Shown here one piece after another: positions 35,994-43,917 of a stretch of 64,000 bases of DNA. The notes beneath the pieces are model-generated. The model made no database searches, was not told where the DNA came from, and saw only the letters and a program-made list of their open reading frames with translations. The position numbers were made by a program, and so were the translations under genes. Each line of letters starts with the position of its first letter. The first letter of the stretch is position 1. Origin of the DNA: Terrabacter sp. Ter38 (GTDB lineage Bacteria; Actinomycetota; Actinomycetes; Actinomycetales; Dermatophilaceae); contig NZ_JALJRZ010000002.1 of NCBI RefSeq assembly GCF_024519435.1, forward strand, positions 62,001-126,000, written 5' to 3'.

Positions 35994-36656
35994 CGACCAG
36001 CGCCGGCCACCGATCCGCGTGATGCTCGTCGACGACGACCCCGTGGCGCGGACCGGCCGGCGCTTCATGCTCGGCGCGGCCGGCGGCCTCGAGGTGACGG
36101 CCGAGGTTAGCGACGGCGACGAGATGGTCGGTGCCATCCAGGCGCGCCGGCCGGATGTCGTGGTGCTCGACGTGCGGATGGCCCGCGTTGGCGGCATCGA
36201 GGCGATCGCCGCGATCAAGGCGCGTCCCGAGGCCCGAAGGTGTTGATGTTCACCGTGTTCGACACCGACGTGGCGCGGCGGGCGGTGGCGGTATGCGCCG
36301 ACGGGTTCCTGCTCAAGACGGCGTCGCCCGAGGAGATCTGCGGCGGCATCCGCAACATCGCCGGCGGACTCGGAGCGGTGTCGCCGAAGACCGCGGCGCA
36401 GCTGTTCACTCACGTCCGTGAGGACCCGCTCGCAACGCAGCGCGCTGAGGCTGCCCGGCTCGTCGCCACGCTGACACCACGCAAGCGCGAGGTGGCCGCG
36501 GGCCCGGTCCGTGGGCTGTCGAACGCCGAGCTGGCGCGCGAGCTCTACGTCAGCGAGACCACGGTCAAGACGCACGTCGCGAGCGCCTGCATCAAGCTCG
36601 GCGTCGACAACCTCGTGCAGGCCGCCGTCATCGCGGACCGCGCCGGCGTGGCCTGA
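35986..36656 (+). pseudogene. NarL/LuxR-family response regulator, frameshifted
   Basis: Receiver domain from ATG 35986: IRVMLVDDDPVART with the Asp in VVVLDVRMARVGG, then the frame ends at 36246. The rest (VLMFTVFDTDVARRAVAV, FLLKTASPEEI and the LuxR HTH LSNAELARELYVSETTVKTH) is in the frame one base earlier, so a single-base deletion near 36235 splits the gene. Substitutions in the usual LTPREREV motif (LTPRKREV) are consistent with decay. A functional protein is unlikely unless the shift is programmed. Confidence 0.75.
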
Positions 36657-36730
36657 GACGCATCATTCGCCGAACGACACCCGAAGGCTGGCACCGTGGG
36701 CTCTACGGTTCGACAAGGTAGCCGCCGAAC

Positions 36731-36768
36731 GCCTCGGGTCCCGCTCTGAGAGGGGGCGGGACCGAGGC
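36731..36768. terminator. Hairpin terminator
   Basis: GCCTCGGGTCCCGC (36731-36744) pairs with GCGGGACCGAGGC (36756-36768), one mismatch bulge. It lies between the decayed regulator (+) and the PASTA lipoprotein (-), so it can serve both strands. Confidence 0.6.
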
Positions 36769-36798
36769 GCTGTCACCGGTTGGTGAGCCGAGCGATGA

Positions 36799-37260
36799 TC
36801 ACCCGTCGGTGTACTTCTTGATGGTGGCGGTGATGAAAGAGTCGGCAGCCACCTTGCTGCCAGGCTTCAGGTCCTGGGACAGCACCACCCAGTTGGCATC
36901 GAGAACAGGAATCCGGTTCGCGCCGGTCGCGTCGTTTGCCGGAGCGACGTGGAGGCCGACCGCTCGCCATGCATCCTGCGCGTCCTGGTAGTTCATGCCG
37001 ACGCCGTCGGGGACGGTGACCTTGCTCGGCACCGCCGGACTCGAGTCCACGACCGCGTCGGCGGTCTCGGGCGCTGGGGCCGGCGCCGTGGCCTCGACCG
37101 TCTCAGTGACGGTCTGGACCGCCGGGACGGCGACGGTCTGGGTGACGACGACGGCCGGAGGGGTGCTGGTCCCGCAGCCGGCGGTCGCGCCGACCACCAG
37201 GACCGCTGCCGCGGTCGCGACGAACCTGACCGTTGACCGTGTTGTGCTGTGTGTGCTCAT
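36799..37260 (-). CDS. PASTA-domain lipoprotein
   Basis: 153 residues from ATG 37260, with AAGAAGG just upstream. The signal core FVATAAAVLVVGATAGC gives a lipobox ending at Cys. A Thr/Val/Pro-rich linker leads to a single PASTA domain (VPDGVGMNYQDAQDAWRAVGLHV...DLKPGSKVAADSFITATIKKYTDG). PASTA domains bind peptidoglycan or beta-lactams, so an envelope role is expected. Confidence 0.8.
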   Translation of the reverse strand: MSTHSTTRSTVRFVATAAAVLVVGATAGCGTSTPPAVVVTQTVAVPAVQTVTETVEATAPAPAPETADAVVDSSPAVPSKVTVPDGVGMNYQDAQDAWRAVGLHVAPANDATGANRIPVLDANWVVLSQDLKPGSKVAADSFITATIKKYTDG

Positions 37261-37397
37261 GTCCTTCTTCACTTCGTGGGGGTGAGGGCCATGCGATCCT
37301 GCCTGATCCCTCCCGCAAGGTCTTGAGAATGCACAAATCGGGCGGAACATGGTCCTGTGCTCGGCGCCTGCAGCGCACCCGCCGGCCCCAGCACAGG

Positions 37398-37706
37398 TCA
37401 CGTGCACGCGTCGAAGCCGCGATGGCCCGCACCGCCCTCCGCAACCTTCGTGATCCACCTGTGCTGCAGAACCACTCGCTCCGCGTCGAGCGCGTCGTCG
37501 AACGGACCGTCCCGATGGAGGCAGTCTTCGCAGAGCGTGTAGTAGCGGTTGTCTCCGCCGATGCAGACTGCGACAACGTGACAGGGCCACGGCTCGACTC
37601 CCTCCGAATGCCCGGGTCCGGGAGGTAGGTCTGCGAGCTGTTCAGCGAGCTCGACGAGGACGTCGTCCGGCAACTTGTCCCGGTAGCCGTCGGGCAACGT
37701 GCTCAT
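37398..37706 (-). CDS. Hypothetical protein of cREC/DUF3293 operon
   Basis: 102 residues from ATG 37706; the ATG overlaps the upstream stop (ATGA). Contains a His/Cys set (WPCHVVAVCIGGDNRYYTLCEDCLHRD) that may bind zinc. No family recognised. It is the last gene of the three-gene operon; the 137 bp after it, up to the PASTA gene, shows no feature. Confidence 0.55.
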   Translation of the reverse strand: MSTLPDGYRDKLPDDVLVELAEQLADLPPGPGHSEGVEPWPCHVVAVCIGGDNRYYTLCEDCLHRDGPFDDALDAERVVLQHRWITKVAEGGAGHRGFDACT

Positions 37707-39724
37707 CGCGCTGCCTCCTCGTCGCCGGACACCCACTGCAGCCGGTACAGGTCGCCGGTGAACCCGGACTCCGACGCTTGCTCGAGCGCTGCCGCGAGTG
37801 CTCGGCCCAGCTTGCTGTCCGGGTGGCGGACGGCCTCGCGCGCCGTTGCGTAGTCGGGATCCTTGGACAGCCGACGTCGGAGCGCCTCGCGGGTCACGTC
37901 GTCGAGTCCGAGGTCCAGCGAGATCGACACGTCGTACCAAACGAGCCACTGCTCGTCGTCCGGCCACGGTTCGAGCACGAGCGCCGCCACGGTCTCGAGG
38001 TCGGACTCTGTGACCCAGCGGGCGACCACACCGGCGCGGCCCCTCGCGGACGCTGGCCACGAGACGAACTCGCGGCTGTCACCGAGGTCGCCCCACTGCC
38101 TGATGACCGCGAGCTTGGGGGCCACGACCCCGATCGATCCGCCTCCGTCCCAGCTGATCGGCGCGCCGCCGGACTCGCTGAACCAGCGGTACTCGACGAG
38201 GGCCTCACTGACGAGCCCGCCGTTCTCGATCTCGTCGTCGCCGACTGAGAGCCATTGCCATCCGTGGCCGTTGCGGACCGCGACGACGGGCTGGCCATCG
38301 ACCGTGCAGTGCACCAGGCGCGAAGGCACCCCCTCGACGAGACGAGCGATCTCGTCCAGGTCGAGCCCGGCCGCTTCGGCCGCCTCTTCGTCGACACCTT
38401 CGGCACCCGAGAGGACACCGACTCGCGGGATGCGCAGGTGCTCCAGCAGGTTGAGCTGGCTGTCGCGCGCGGCGTTGACCTCACAGACGATGTCGGGACC
38501 GAGGGTCGACAGCTCGCGCACACCGGCCAACGCGGCCTCGGTGGTCGGGAAGACGCCGACGATGGTGCTCGTCCATTCACGCGCTGCTGCCGGAGCCGCG
38601 TCCCAGCGCTCGACCCGGACTGCACCATCCCCGTCAGGCACCACCAACCACCGCTCGCGCCTGCCGTCCGGGAACTTTCTCTTGACGGAGACCTGCGTCG
38701 AAGAGGGCGCTTGCGGCCACCTGCCCAGCGCTATGTCGGAGAGGGTGTCGCCCCACCCCGCCAACTCCTCAGGGACACCGACGGAGTTGGGCAGGCTGGT
38801 CGCACTCCTGATCGCCGCCGCCGCATCGAGGACGTCCGAGGCCGACCAGCCCTCCCCCGAGCAGCGGACGGCCCCCTGGAGGTCTCCGCCGAGCTCGACC
38901 CACTTCTGGACGTGGCGAGGCCTCCAGTCCCGAGGCCACCCTGCCTCGACGTGCTCATGGTGCTGGGCCGAGTTGCGCTTGCGCGCTGCCGCCTGGCCAG
39001 CGCGGCGTTCGTCGCGCCGCTCCTCGGAGGCGCGCGCCGCTGCCGCCGCCGCTCGGTGCGCCTCGCCTTGTTGCTCCCTGCGCTGGAAGTAGCGCACTTG
39101 GTCCGCCTCGACGCGCGGAGCCCAGTAGTCCGCCGCGAACCCGAGGAAGACGTCGTTGAGCTGCGCGGCCTGCGACTCATCCGCCACCTCGACCCCGAGG
39201 GCACGGTCCAGCGCCGTGCTGGCGGCGGCGATCGGCACATACGGAGAGGCGAGCCCGAGCTCCCGCCATGCCCGGTCGGCGCCGACGGCCCGCACGTCGG
39301 GCGTGATCTGGCGCCAGCCGAGCGTCACCGTGGAGTCGTCATTGCACGAGACGACGTTCAATACGTCGGCCGTCCACTCGAAGATCGCGTCCTGCTTGAA
39401 CCGCCGCCCGAGGTCGACGGCCTCCTGCCGCATGAGCCCGACGATGGCGACGCTGGGTTCGACGTGCAGCCACGCCGGGTCTGCTCCGGCCGCGGGGTAA
39501 TGCGACACGCTCGCGGCGTCCAGCTGCTCGATGAGAGCTTGCTGAGCGCGCCGGTTGTCCGTCTCGTTGGTCTGACGGCCGTACAGGTCGTATGCCGTGA
39601 TGATGTGGACCGGCTGCGCAGGTGCGTCGCCGGCAGCGATCCCCGGCTCCGCGCTCTGGATGACGACGAGTCCGGCAGGGCGGTGAAGACGCAGCTGCAC
39701 CGAGAGGTAGGCATCGCGAATCAT
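37703..39724 (-). CDS. DUF3293-like N-terminal domain protein
   Basis: 673 residues. The first 150 residues fit DUF3293: HIITAYDLYGRQTNETDNRRAQQALI, then LHVEPSVAIVGLMRQEAVDLGRRFKQDAIF. A basic Arg/Ala-rich stretch around residues 220-250 (ARASEERRDERRAGQAAARK) and several unknown parts follow. No catalytic motif was found. It is sandwiched by overlaps between the cREC gene and the small Cys/His protein. Confidence 0.65.
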   Translation of the reverse strand: MIRDAYLSVQLRLHRPAGLVVIQSAEPGIAAGDAPAQPVHIITAYDLYGRQTNETDNRRAQQALIEQLDAASVSHYPAAGADPAWLHVEPSVAIVGLMRQEAVDLGRRFKQDAIFEWTADVLNVVSCNDDSTVTLGWRQITPDVRAVGADRAWRELGLASPYVPIAAASTALDRALGVEVADESQAAQLNDVFLGFAADYWAPRVEADQVRYFQRREQQGEAHRAAAAAARASEERRDERRAGQAAARKRNSAQHHEHVEAGWPRDWRPRHVQKWVELGGDLQGAVRCSGEGWSASDVLDAAAAIRSATSLPNSVGVPEELAGWGDTLSDIALGRWPQAPSSTQVSVKRKFPDGRRERWLVVPDGDGAVRVERWDAAPAAAREWTSTIVGVFPTTEAALAGVRELSTLGPDIVCEVNAARDSQLNLLEHLRIPRVGVLSGAEGVDEEAAEAAGLDLDEIARLVEGVPSRLVHCTVDGQPVVAVRNGHGWQWLSVGDDEIENGGLVSEALVEYRWFSESGGAPISWDGGGSIGVVAPKLAVIRQWGDLGDSREFVSWPASARGRAGVVARWVTESDLETVAALVLEPWPDDEQWLVWYDVSISLDLGLDDVTREALRRRLSKDPDYATAREAVRHPDSKLGRALAAALEQASESGFTGDLYRLQWVSGDEEAAR

Positions 39725-40212
39725 GCGTGGAGGACCTCCGTGGTCTCGGCCTGCTCGTACAGCGAGTCGTCTGGATTGCGATTACCGAAGACGCCGCCAC
39801 CGGCTCCGGGTCGCCACTCGCAGTGGATTGCTGCGTCGAATCGCATCCAGATGCCCTGCGCGTAGCACGGTCGTGCGGGATATCCAGCGCGCCTCAGACG
39901 CTGGGTGACCTCGAGTCCTTCGGTGACTCGTGCCGAGTGGACCTCGATCGTCCCAACGCGCAAAGGGGTTCCGCGCTCGGCCCGCGAGACGAGATGGTCA
40001 ACAGCCGCGGCGGACGTAGTTGCGTCCAACAGGCCGTAGTCGAGCCACAGCCCGTCGACCTGCCGATCATCGACCAAACTGAGGAGTGCGACCGCATTGT
40101 CGCCGCGCCGCACCTGAAGGTGCGGACGTCGGTCACGGAAGGCGCGGGTGTCGTCGACGAGAACGACCAGCGAACCTGCCCGGCGAAGCCCGGGAAACAG
40201 GGGTGCGTGCAT
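39721..40212 (-). CDS. Cyclic-phosphate processing receiver (cREC) domain protein
   Basis: 163 residues. LVVLVDDTRAFRD at the start, the paired acidic GLWLDYGLLDA, and IEVHSARVTEGLEVTQRLRRAGY match the cREC domain, whose Asp residues and IHS motif distinguish it from phospho-receivers. AAGGG lies 8 nt before ATG 40212. The C-terminal tail (GNRNPDDSLYEQAETTEV) is extra. By genome context cREC proteins are tied to nucleic-acid processing; here it begins an operon directly next to the dpd island. Confidence 0.7.
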   Translation of the reverse strand: MHAPLFPGLRRAGSLVVLVDDTRAFRDRRPHLQVRRGDNAVALLSLVDDRQVDGLWLDYGLLDATTSAAAVDHLVSRAERGTPLRVGTIEVHSARVTEGLEVTQRLRRAGYPARPCYAQGIWMRFDAAIHCEWRPGAGGGVFGNRNPDDSLYEQAETTEVLHA

Positions 40213-40226
40213 CGACAGCCCTTTCG

Positions 40227-40301
40227 GTCCAAGGAGCCCCTGAACCGAGGCCCGCTCTGGCCAGGCCGACGGATGCCGGCGCGGCCGGGTCTTCCTTGGA
40301 C
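40227..40301. other. Inverted repeat in the island-edge spacer
   Basis: GTCCAAGGA (40227-40235) and its exact complement TCCTTGGAC (40293-40301) are separated by 57 nt of very GC-rich DNA. They lie in the 252-bp gap between the cREC gene and folE2, in the leader of the cREC operon. No tRNA, integrase or direct repeat was found in this gap. Confidence 0.4.
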
Positions 40302-40464
40302 GGCACCGGGGCGGACCGGTTGCCGGGCGACCCCTCCAAGGTGGGTAACGGTCGCGCCTCTTGACCTACAAGTGATGATGACAGAGGGCGCCGACAGACG
40401 GCTCGTAACCCGCCGCCAACTCGTGCGTGCCCACCATTCGCTATACGAAGGTGAACGAACTACT

Positions 40465-41250
40465 TCATGTGCCGGGACACCACGAGACGGCGGTGACGGC
40501 ATCGTGACTGTGAATGCTCTCCAGGTTGCGAATGCGCACCCTGTGGCCCACATCCTGGGTCCTCAATTGGCCCGAGAGATCTCGTGCCATGTCCTCGACG
40601 AACGCCGGATGTTCAAAGGCCGTCATCGTGATCGAACGCTCATCGGGGCGTTTTACGATCGGATAAACCGGGCATGACCCCGTGCCGCGGATTAGGTCCA
40701 CCAAGGCTGCAATTGGGACTGGATACGGGGTGTCGTCCTGACCGTGCACATCAACGGTGACGACGCTGCGCTGGTTGTGCGCCCCATAGTCACTGATTGC
40801 CTTGCTGCAGGGGCACAGACTTGTGACTTCGCTCGAGACCGTGGTCACCAGTTCGAAGGCGCCCCCTCGCAGCGTGGCGCGCAGGCTCAGATCACTGGCT
40901 TGCCACGACTGGATGCCGGACGCAGGCGAGGTCACGCGCGTTGCAAACGGAAGACCGATGCCGATGGATGCCTCAGCAACATCCAAACGGGACGCCACCT
41001 GCTTCAGAACGGTAGCGAGTTCGCGAGGATCGATGATCTGCAAGTGCTCGTGCACCAGTTCGACCATGCGACTCATGTGCGTGCCCCGCCGGTCCGCGGG
41101 CAATTGCACGAGGATCTCGAACGACGCAACGCCGGCTTGGACCGTAGCCCCGTCCGAGAAGGTGCTCGGCATCCTCACGCCGTCGATACCGACCTCATCG
41201 AGCGGGATGCCGCGCAGATCCACTTGATTCTGAATATCAGGCAGGATCAT
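40465..41250 (-). CDS. folE2: GTP cyclohydrolase I type IB
   Basis: 261 residues. The start ATG 41250 ([12 protein letters not shown]) overlaps the queD stop (ATGA). FolE2 hallmarks: [22 protein letters not shown] with the metal-binding Cys, and VVTVDVHG. The enzyme converts GTP to dihydroneopterin triphosphate, the first step to preQ0, and uses metals other than zinc where zinc is scarce. Its presence makes the island independent of the host folE. Confidence 0.93.
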   Translation of the reverse strand: MILPDIQNQVDLRGIPLDEVGIDGVRMPSTFSDGATVQAGVASFEILVQLPADRRGTHMSRMVELVHEHLQIIDPRELATVLKQVASRLDVAEASIGIGLPFATRVTSPASGIQSWQASDLSLRATLRGGAFELVTTVSSEVTSLCPCSKAISDYGAHNQRSVVTVDVHGQDDTPYPVPIAALVDLIRGTGSCPVYPIVKRPDERSITMTAFEHPAFVEDMARDLSGQLRTQDVGHRVRIRNLESIHSHDAVTAVSWCPGT

Positions 41251-41618
41251 CGTGCGCCCCGGTAGATGCAACCGGACGTACATGTCTCTCGAACCTGGAC
41301 GGCACTGAGATTGTCGATTTCACCAACTAGTCGATCCCAGATCCAGCGAGCGAGCACTTCGCTCGTCGGGTTCTCTAGGCCGTCGATCTCGTTGAGATAG
41401 TTGTGATCCAACTGATCTTCGAGAGGCTTGAAGGCGGCCTTGATGTCGCCAAAGTCCTGCACCCACCCGGTCTGGGCGCCGACGATACCAGTGACGTGCA
41501 CCTGAACACGATACGAATGCCCATGCAGACGCCCACACTTGTGATTCTGTGGAACGTTCGGTAGACGATGCGCAGACTCGAAGGTGAACTCGCGGTAGAT
41601 CTCGGCGGTGTGGCTCAC
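41247..41618 (-). CDS. queD: 6-carboxy-5,6,7,8-tetrahydropterin synthase
   Basis: 123 residues. The T-fold protein has FESAHRLP, the Cys/zinc motif [24 protein letters not shown] and LDHNYLNEI, and an end [11 protein letters not shown]. Step two of preQ0 synthesis: dihydroneopterin triphosphate to carboxy-tetrahydropterin. It overlaps both folE2 and queE by 4 nt. Confidence 0.94.
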   Translation of the reverse strand: MSHTAEIYREFTFESAHRLPNVPQNHKCGRLHGHSYRVQVHVTGIVGAQTGWVQDFGDIKAAFKPLEDQLDHNYLNEIDGLENPTSEVLARWIWDRLVGEIDNLSAVQVRETCTSGCIYRGAR

Positions 41619-42250
41619 GGGATTCCTAAGTACTTGTGCGTTTGAAGGCTGAGGTTCCAGTTGGGGTGGTCGAGGCAGAATTTGACCGCTGCACTCACGT
41701 TGGCGTCTAGATCAGGACCGTCCATTGGCTGCACTCGGTAACTCTCGAAGTCCAGCGATTCGAACTGCAACGGGTCGGCGTTCAACTGTGGGTACACGAA
41801 CTTAAGTTCCTGCCCGCCGCTGACGACCAGGTCCGCCCCAATCTTTGGGCTGACGCACAACCAATCGATGCCGGGTGGCGGCACCCGTGTGCCGTTGGTT
41901 TCGACAGCGACGTAGAAACCGCGGGCCTTCAGTGCCTCGACGGCCGCCTCGTCCAGTTGCAGCAACGGCTCGCCGCCCGTGCAGACAACCATTCGGTCCT
42001 TGGTCCACCCCGAGGGCCACGCAGCCTCGACTGCGTCGGCCAGATCATCAGCGCTCTTGAACCGGCCACCACCTTCCCCGTCGGTTCCAACGAAGTCCGT
42101 GTCGCAGAACTGACAGATCGCTCGGTCACGATCCTCTTCCCGCCCCGTCCACAGGTTGCAGAGGCTGAATCTGCAGAACACGGCTGGCCTGCCCGCGTGG
42201 GCGCCCTCGCCCTGGAGCGTGTAGAAGATCTCCTTGATTTTGTACGTCAT
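41615..42250 (-). CDS. queE: 7-carboxy-7-deazaguanine synthase (radical SAM)
   Basis: 211 residues from ATG 42250 ([16 protein letters not shown]), overlapping the queC stop. The cluster motif is CX14CX2C ([19 protein letters not shown]), the QueE variant known from Burkholderia-type enzymes. [13 protein letters not shown] is the SAM-binding GGE. Step three of preQ0 synthesis. The frame upstream of 42250 is in queC and not translated. Confidence 0.94.
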   Translation of the reverse strand: MTYKIKEIFYTLQGEGAHAGRPAVFCRFSLCNLWTGREEDRDRAICQFCDTDFVGTDGEGGGRFKSADDLADAVEAAWPSGWTKDRMVVCTGGEPLLQLDEAAVEALKARGFYVAVETNGTRVPPPGIDWLCVSPKIGADLVVSGGQELKFVYPQLNADPLQFESLDFESYRVQPMDGPDLDANVSAAVKFCLDHPNWNLSLQTHKYLGIP

Positions 42251-42933
42251 GCCGACTCTTGATAGCTGATCGGGTCGACCGATCCCGCTTCCGCGAAGCC
42301 TCTGAGACGCAACAAGCATGAATCGCAATGCCCGCAGGACCGACCGGCCTCATCAGGGTCGTAGCAGGAACTCGTAAGGCCGTAATCAACGCCCAGGGCC
42401 AAGCCCATTTCAACGATCTGCGCCTTGGTCTTGTCCATCAGAGGCGTGTGAATCTTCAACGTCGAGCCCTCAACCCCGGCACGCGTCGCGAGGTTGGCCA
42501 TGTGTTCGAAGGCCTCGATGTACTCCGGACGACAGTCCGGGTAGCCCGAGTAGTCGAGAGCGTTCACGCCGATGAAGATGTCTGCCGCCCCGACCACCTC
42601 GGCGTACGCCAGGGCGAACGAGAGAAAGATGGTGTTTCGGGCAGGCACGTATGTGACCGGGATGTCTTCGGCCACTTCCTCTGCGGTGTCGTGCTTCGGA
42701 ACATCGATGTCGGCGGTCAGAGCCGATCCGCCGAATGCCGTGAGGTCTATGTCGCAGATGGTGTGGCCCTCAACCCCTTGCGCCGCGGCGACGCGACGGG
42801 CAGCCTCGAGCTCGACAGCGTGCCGTTGGCCGTAGCGAAAGCTGAGCGCGTACGGCTCATAGCCCTGACTCTTCGCGTAGGCCAACACAGTCGTTGAGTC
42901 GAGCCCGCCACTGAGGAGAACTACGGCCTTCAT
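42247..42933 (-). CDS. queC: 7-cyano-7-deazaguanine synthase
   Basis: 228 residues from ATG 42933 ([15 protein letters not shown]); a GTG 12 nt earlier is an alternative. The PP-loop is SGGLDS; the C-terminal zinc site is [22 protein letters not shown]-dependent conversion of 7-carboxy-7-deazaguanine to preQ0. First gene of the minus-strand preQ0 operon, divergent from the DNA-modification genes. Confidence 0.94.
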   Translation of the reverse strand: MKAVVLLSGGLDSTTVLAYAKSQGYEPYALSFRYGQRHAVELEAARRVAAAQGVEGHTICDIDLTAFGGSALTADIDVPKHDTAEEVAEDIPVTYVPARNTIFLSFALAYAEVVGAADIFIGVNALDYSGYPDCRPEYIEAFEHMANLATRAGVEGSTLKIHTPLMDKTKAQIVEMGLALGVDYGLTSSCYDPDEAGRSCGHCDSCLLRLRGFAEAGSVDPISYQESA

Positions 42934-42982
42934 CTCATCCACCAACCTTCATAACCAACGCCGGGCGTGCGATCTGACTCTA

Positions 42983-43011
42983 CGATTTACTGTGGTCTAC
43001 AGTAGCGTCAA
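42983..43011. promoter_or_regulatory. Divergent promoter with palindromic candidate operator
   Basis: TACTGTGGTCTACAGTA (42988-43004) is a perfect 6-bp palindrome with 5-bp centre. On the minus strand TTGACG (complement of 43006-43011) is a good -35 box, and 16 nt after it comes TAAATC as a possible -10, so the palindrome fills the promoter spacer of queC. A repressor bound here would block the preQ0 operon and could reach the plus-strand start at 43045 too. No regulator gene was identified in the window. Confidence 0.45.
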
Positions 43012-43044
43012 CACACCGACAGTTTCCAAGTCAGGGGCCGAGAC

Positions 43045-43917
43045 GTGACCAACCAGATGACGATCGTCGTCACGTGCACTGACCGCAAGTCGCTCCCGGT
43101 GTCCGATGACCTCAGGATCCGAAACCTCAAGCCCGGCACGGTTGAGTCCCGCGCATCCGCCTGGGACGAGAGTCTAGGTCGGGCCACTGACCAGAGGACG
43201 CTCCGCGAGTTGTACCAGGGCGAGGCATGGTCTCAGGTGCCTCGTCTCGAGGGTGCCGCCCGTGCGGCGGGCTACACCCCGGTTGTTCTAGTTGCTTCCG
43301 CTGGCTTGGGCCTTCGCCCACTCGACCACAGGGCGCCTGCCTACGCAGCGACGTTTTCCACAGGCCACGATGACTCCGTCGCGTTGACCGTCGAACAGGC
43401 GCAAGACTGGTGGCAAGCAATCAGCACCGACTCGCCCTCAACGTTGAGTGGACCCATGATGTGGGTGCTGTCAAAGGACTACTCGAAGGTGATCGCTGAC
43501 GACATGCTCGCCCGAACAAATGGCGATCCACTGCTAGTGTTCGGCGGCTCAGTGGATGTTCCATCCGATCGACGCGTCCCATCCAATCGGCAACTCCGCC
43601 GGGCCCTTGGGGGCACAGCTAATAGTCTGAATTTGCGGATGGCTGTGCAATGGCTGGAACTTTCAAGCGCCTGCGGGGCCTTCTCCGCGGAGGCGCCTGA
43701 ACGGTGGCATGACTGGTGCACCGAGGCGGAACGCCCTGAGTCGTATAATCGGGCCCGGCTATCTGATGAAACCATTCTCGAACTGATCCAAGCTTTTCGC
43801 GAAAAAGACCCCGACATCACCAAGTCCCGGGCCTTGCGCCAGTTGCGCGACTCACAACTTGCATGTGAACAACGGCGATTCGGAACTCTCTTTCAGCAGG
43901 CGGAGAAGGTCTCATGA
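43045..43917 (+). CDS. DUF6884/ArcS-like-fold protein, first gene of the dpd operon
   Basis: 290 residues from GTG 43045. The opening IVVTCTDRKSLP, then LRELYQGEAW and VVLVASAGLGLRPLDHRAPAYAATFS, mirrors the DUF6884/YaaA-like pattern (strand-Cys-x-x-x-Lys ... LYxG ... SAxxGL.P). The remaining 150 residues (VPSNRQLRRALGG, WLELSS) are unassigned. It starts the plus-strand run 111 bp from queC. No DpdC homologue was identified by sequence in the window, and this protein occupies a place where one would be expected; the DpdC-like role (preQ0 nitrile to amide) is speculative. Confidence 0.6.
   Translation: MTNQMTIVVTCTDRKSLPVSDDLRIRNLKPGTVESRASAWDESLGRATDQRTLRELYQGEAWSQVPRLEGAARAAGYTPVVLVASAGLGLRPLDHRAPAYAATFSTGHDDSVALTVEQAQDWWQAISTDSPSTLSGPMMWVLSKDYSKVIADDMLARTNGDPLLVFGGSVDVPSDRRVPSNRQLRRALGGTANSLNLRMAVQWLELSSACGAFSAEAPERWHDWCTEAERPESYNRARLSDETILELIQAFREKDPDITKSRALRQLRDSQLACEQRRFGTLFQQAEKVS

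Noticed and set aside
35977-36656. Programmed frameshift in the response regulator
   Set aside because: No slippery run or downstream structure, the partner kinase is itself truncated, and the HTH motif has unusual residues; decay is simpler.
40213-40464. tRNA gene as island attachment site
   Set aside because: No cloverleaf or tRNA 3' end could be found by eye in this spacer or elsewhere in the window.
40465-42933. tRNA queuosine operon
   Set aside because: No queA, queG/H or tRNA-type tgt is present; the only TGT has the DpdA zinc spacing and sits with dpd genes.
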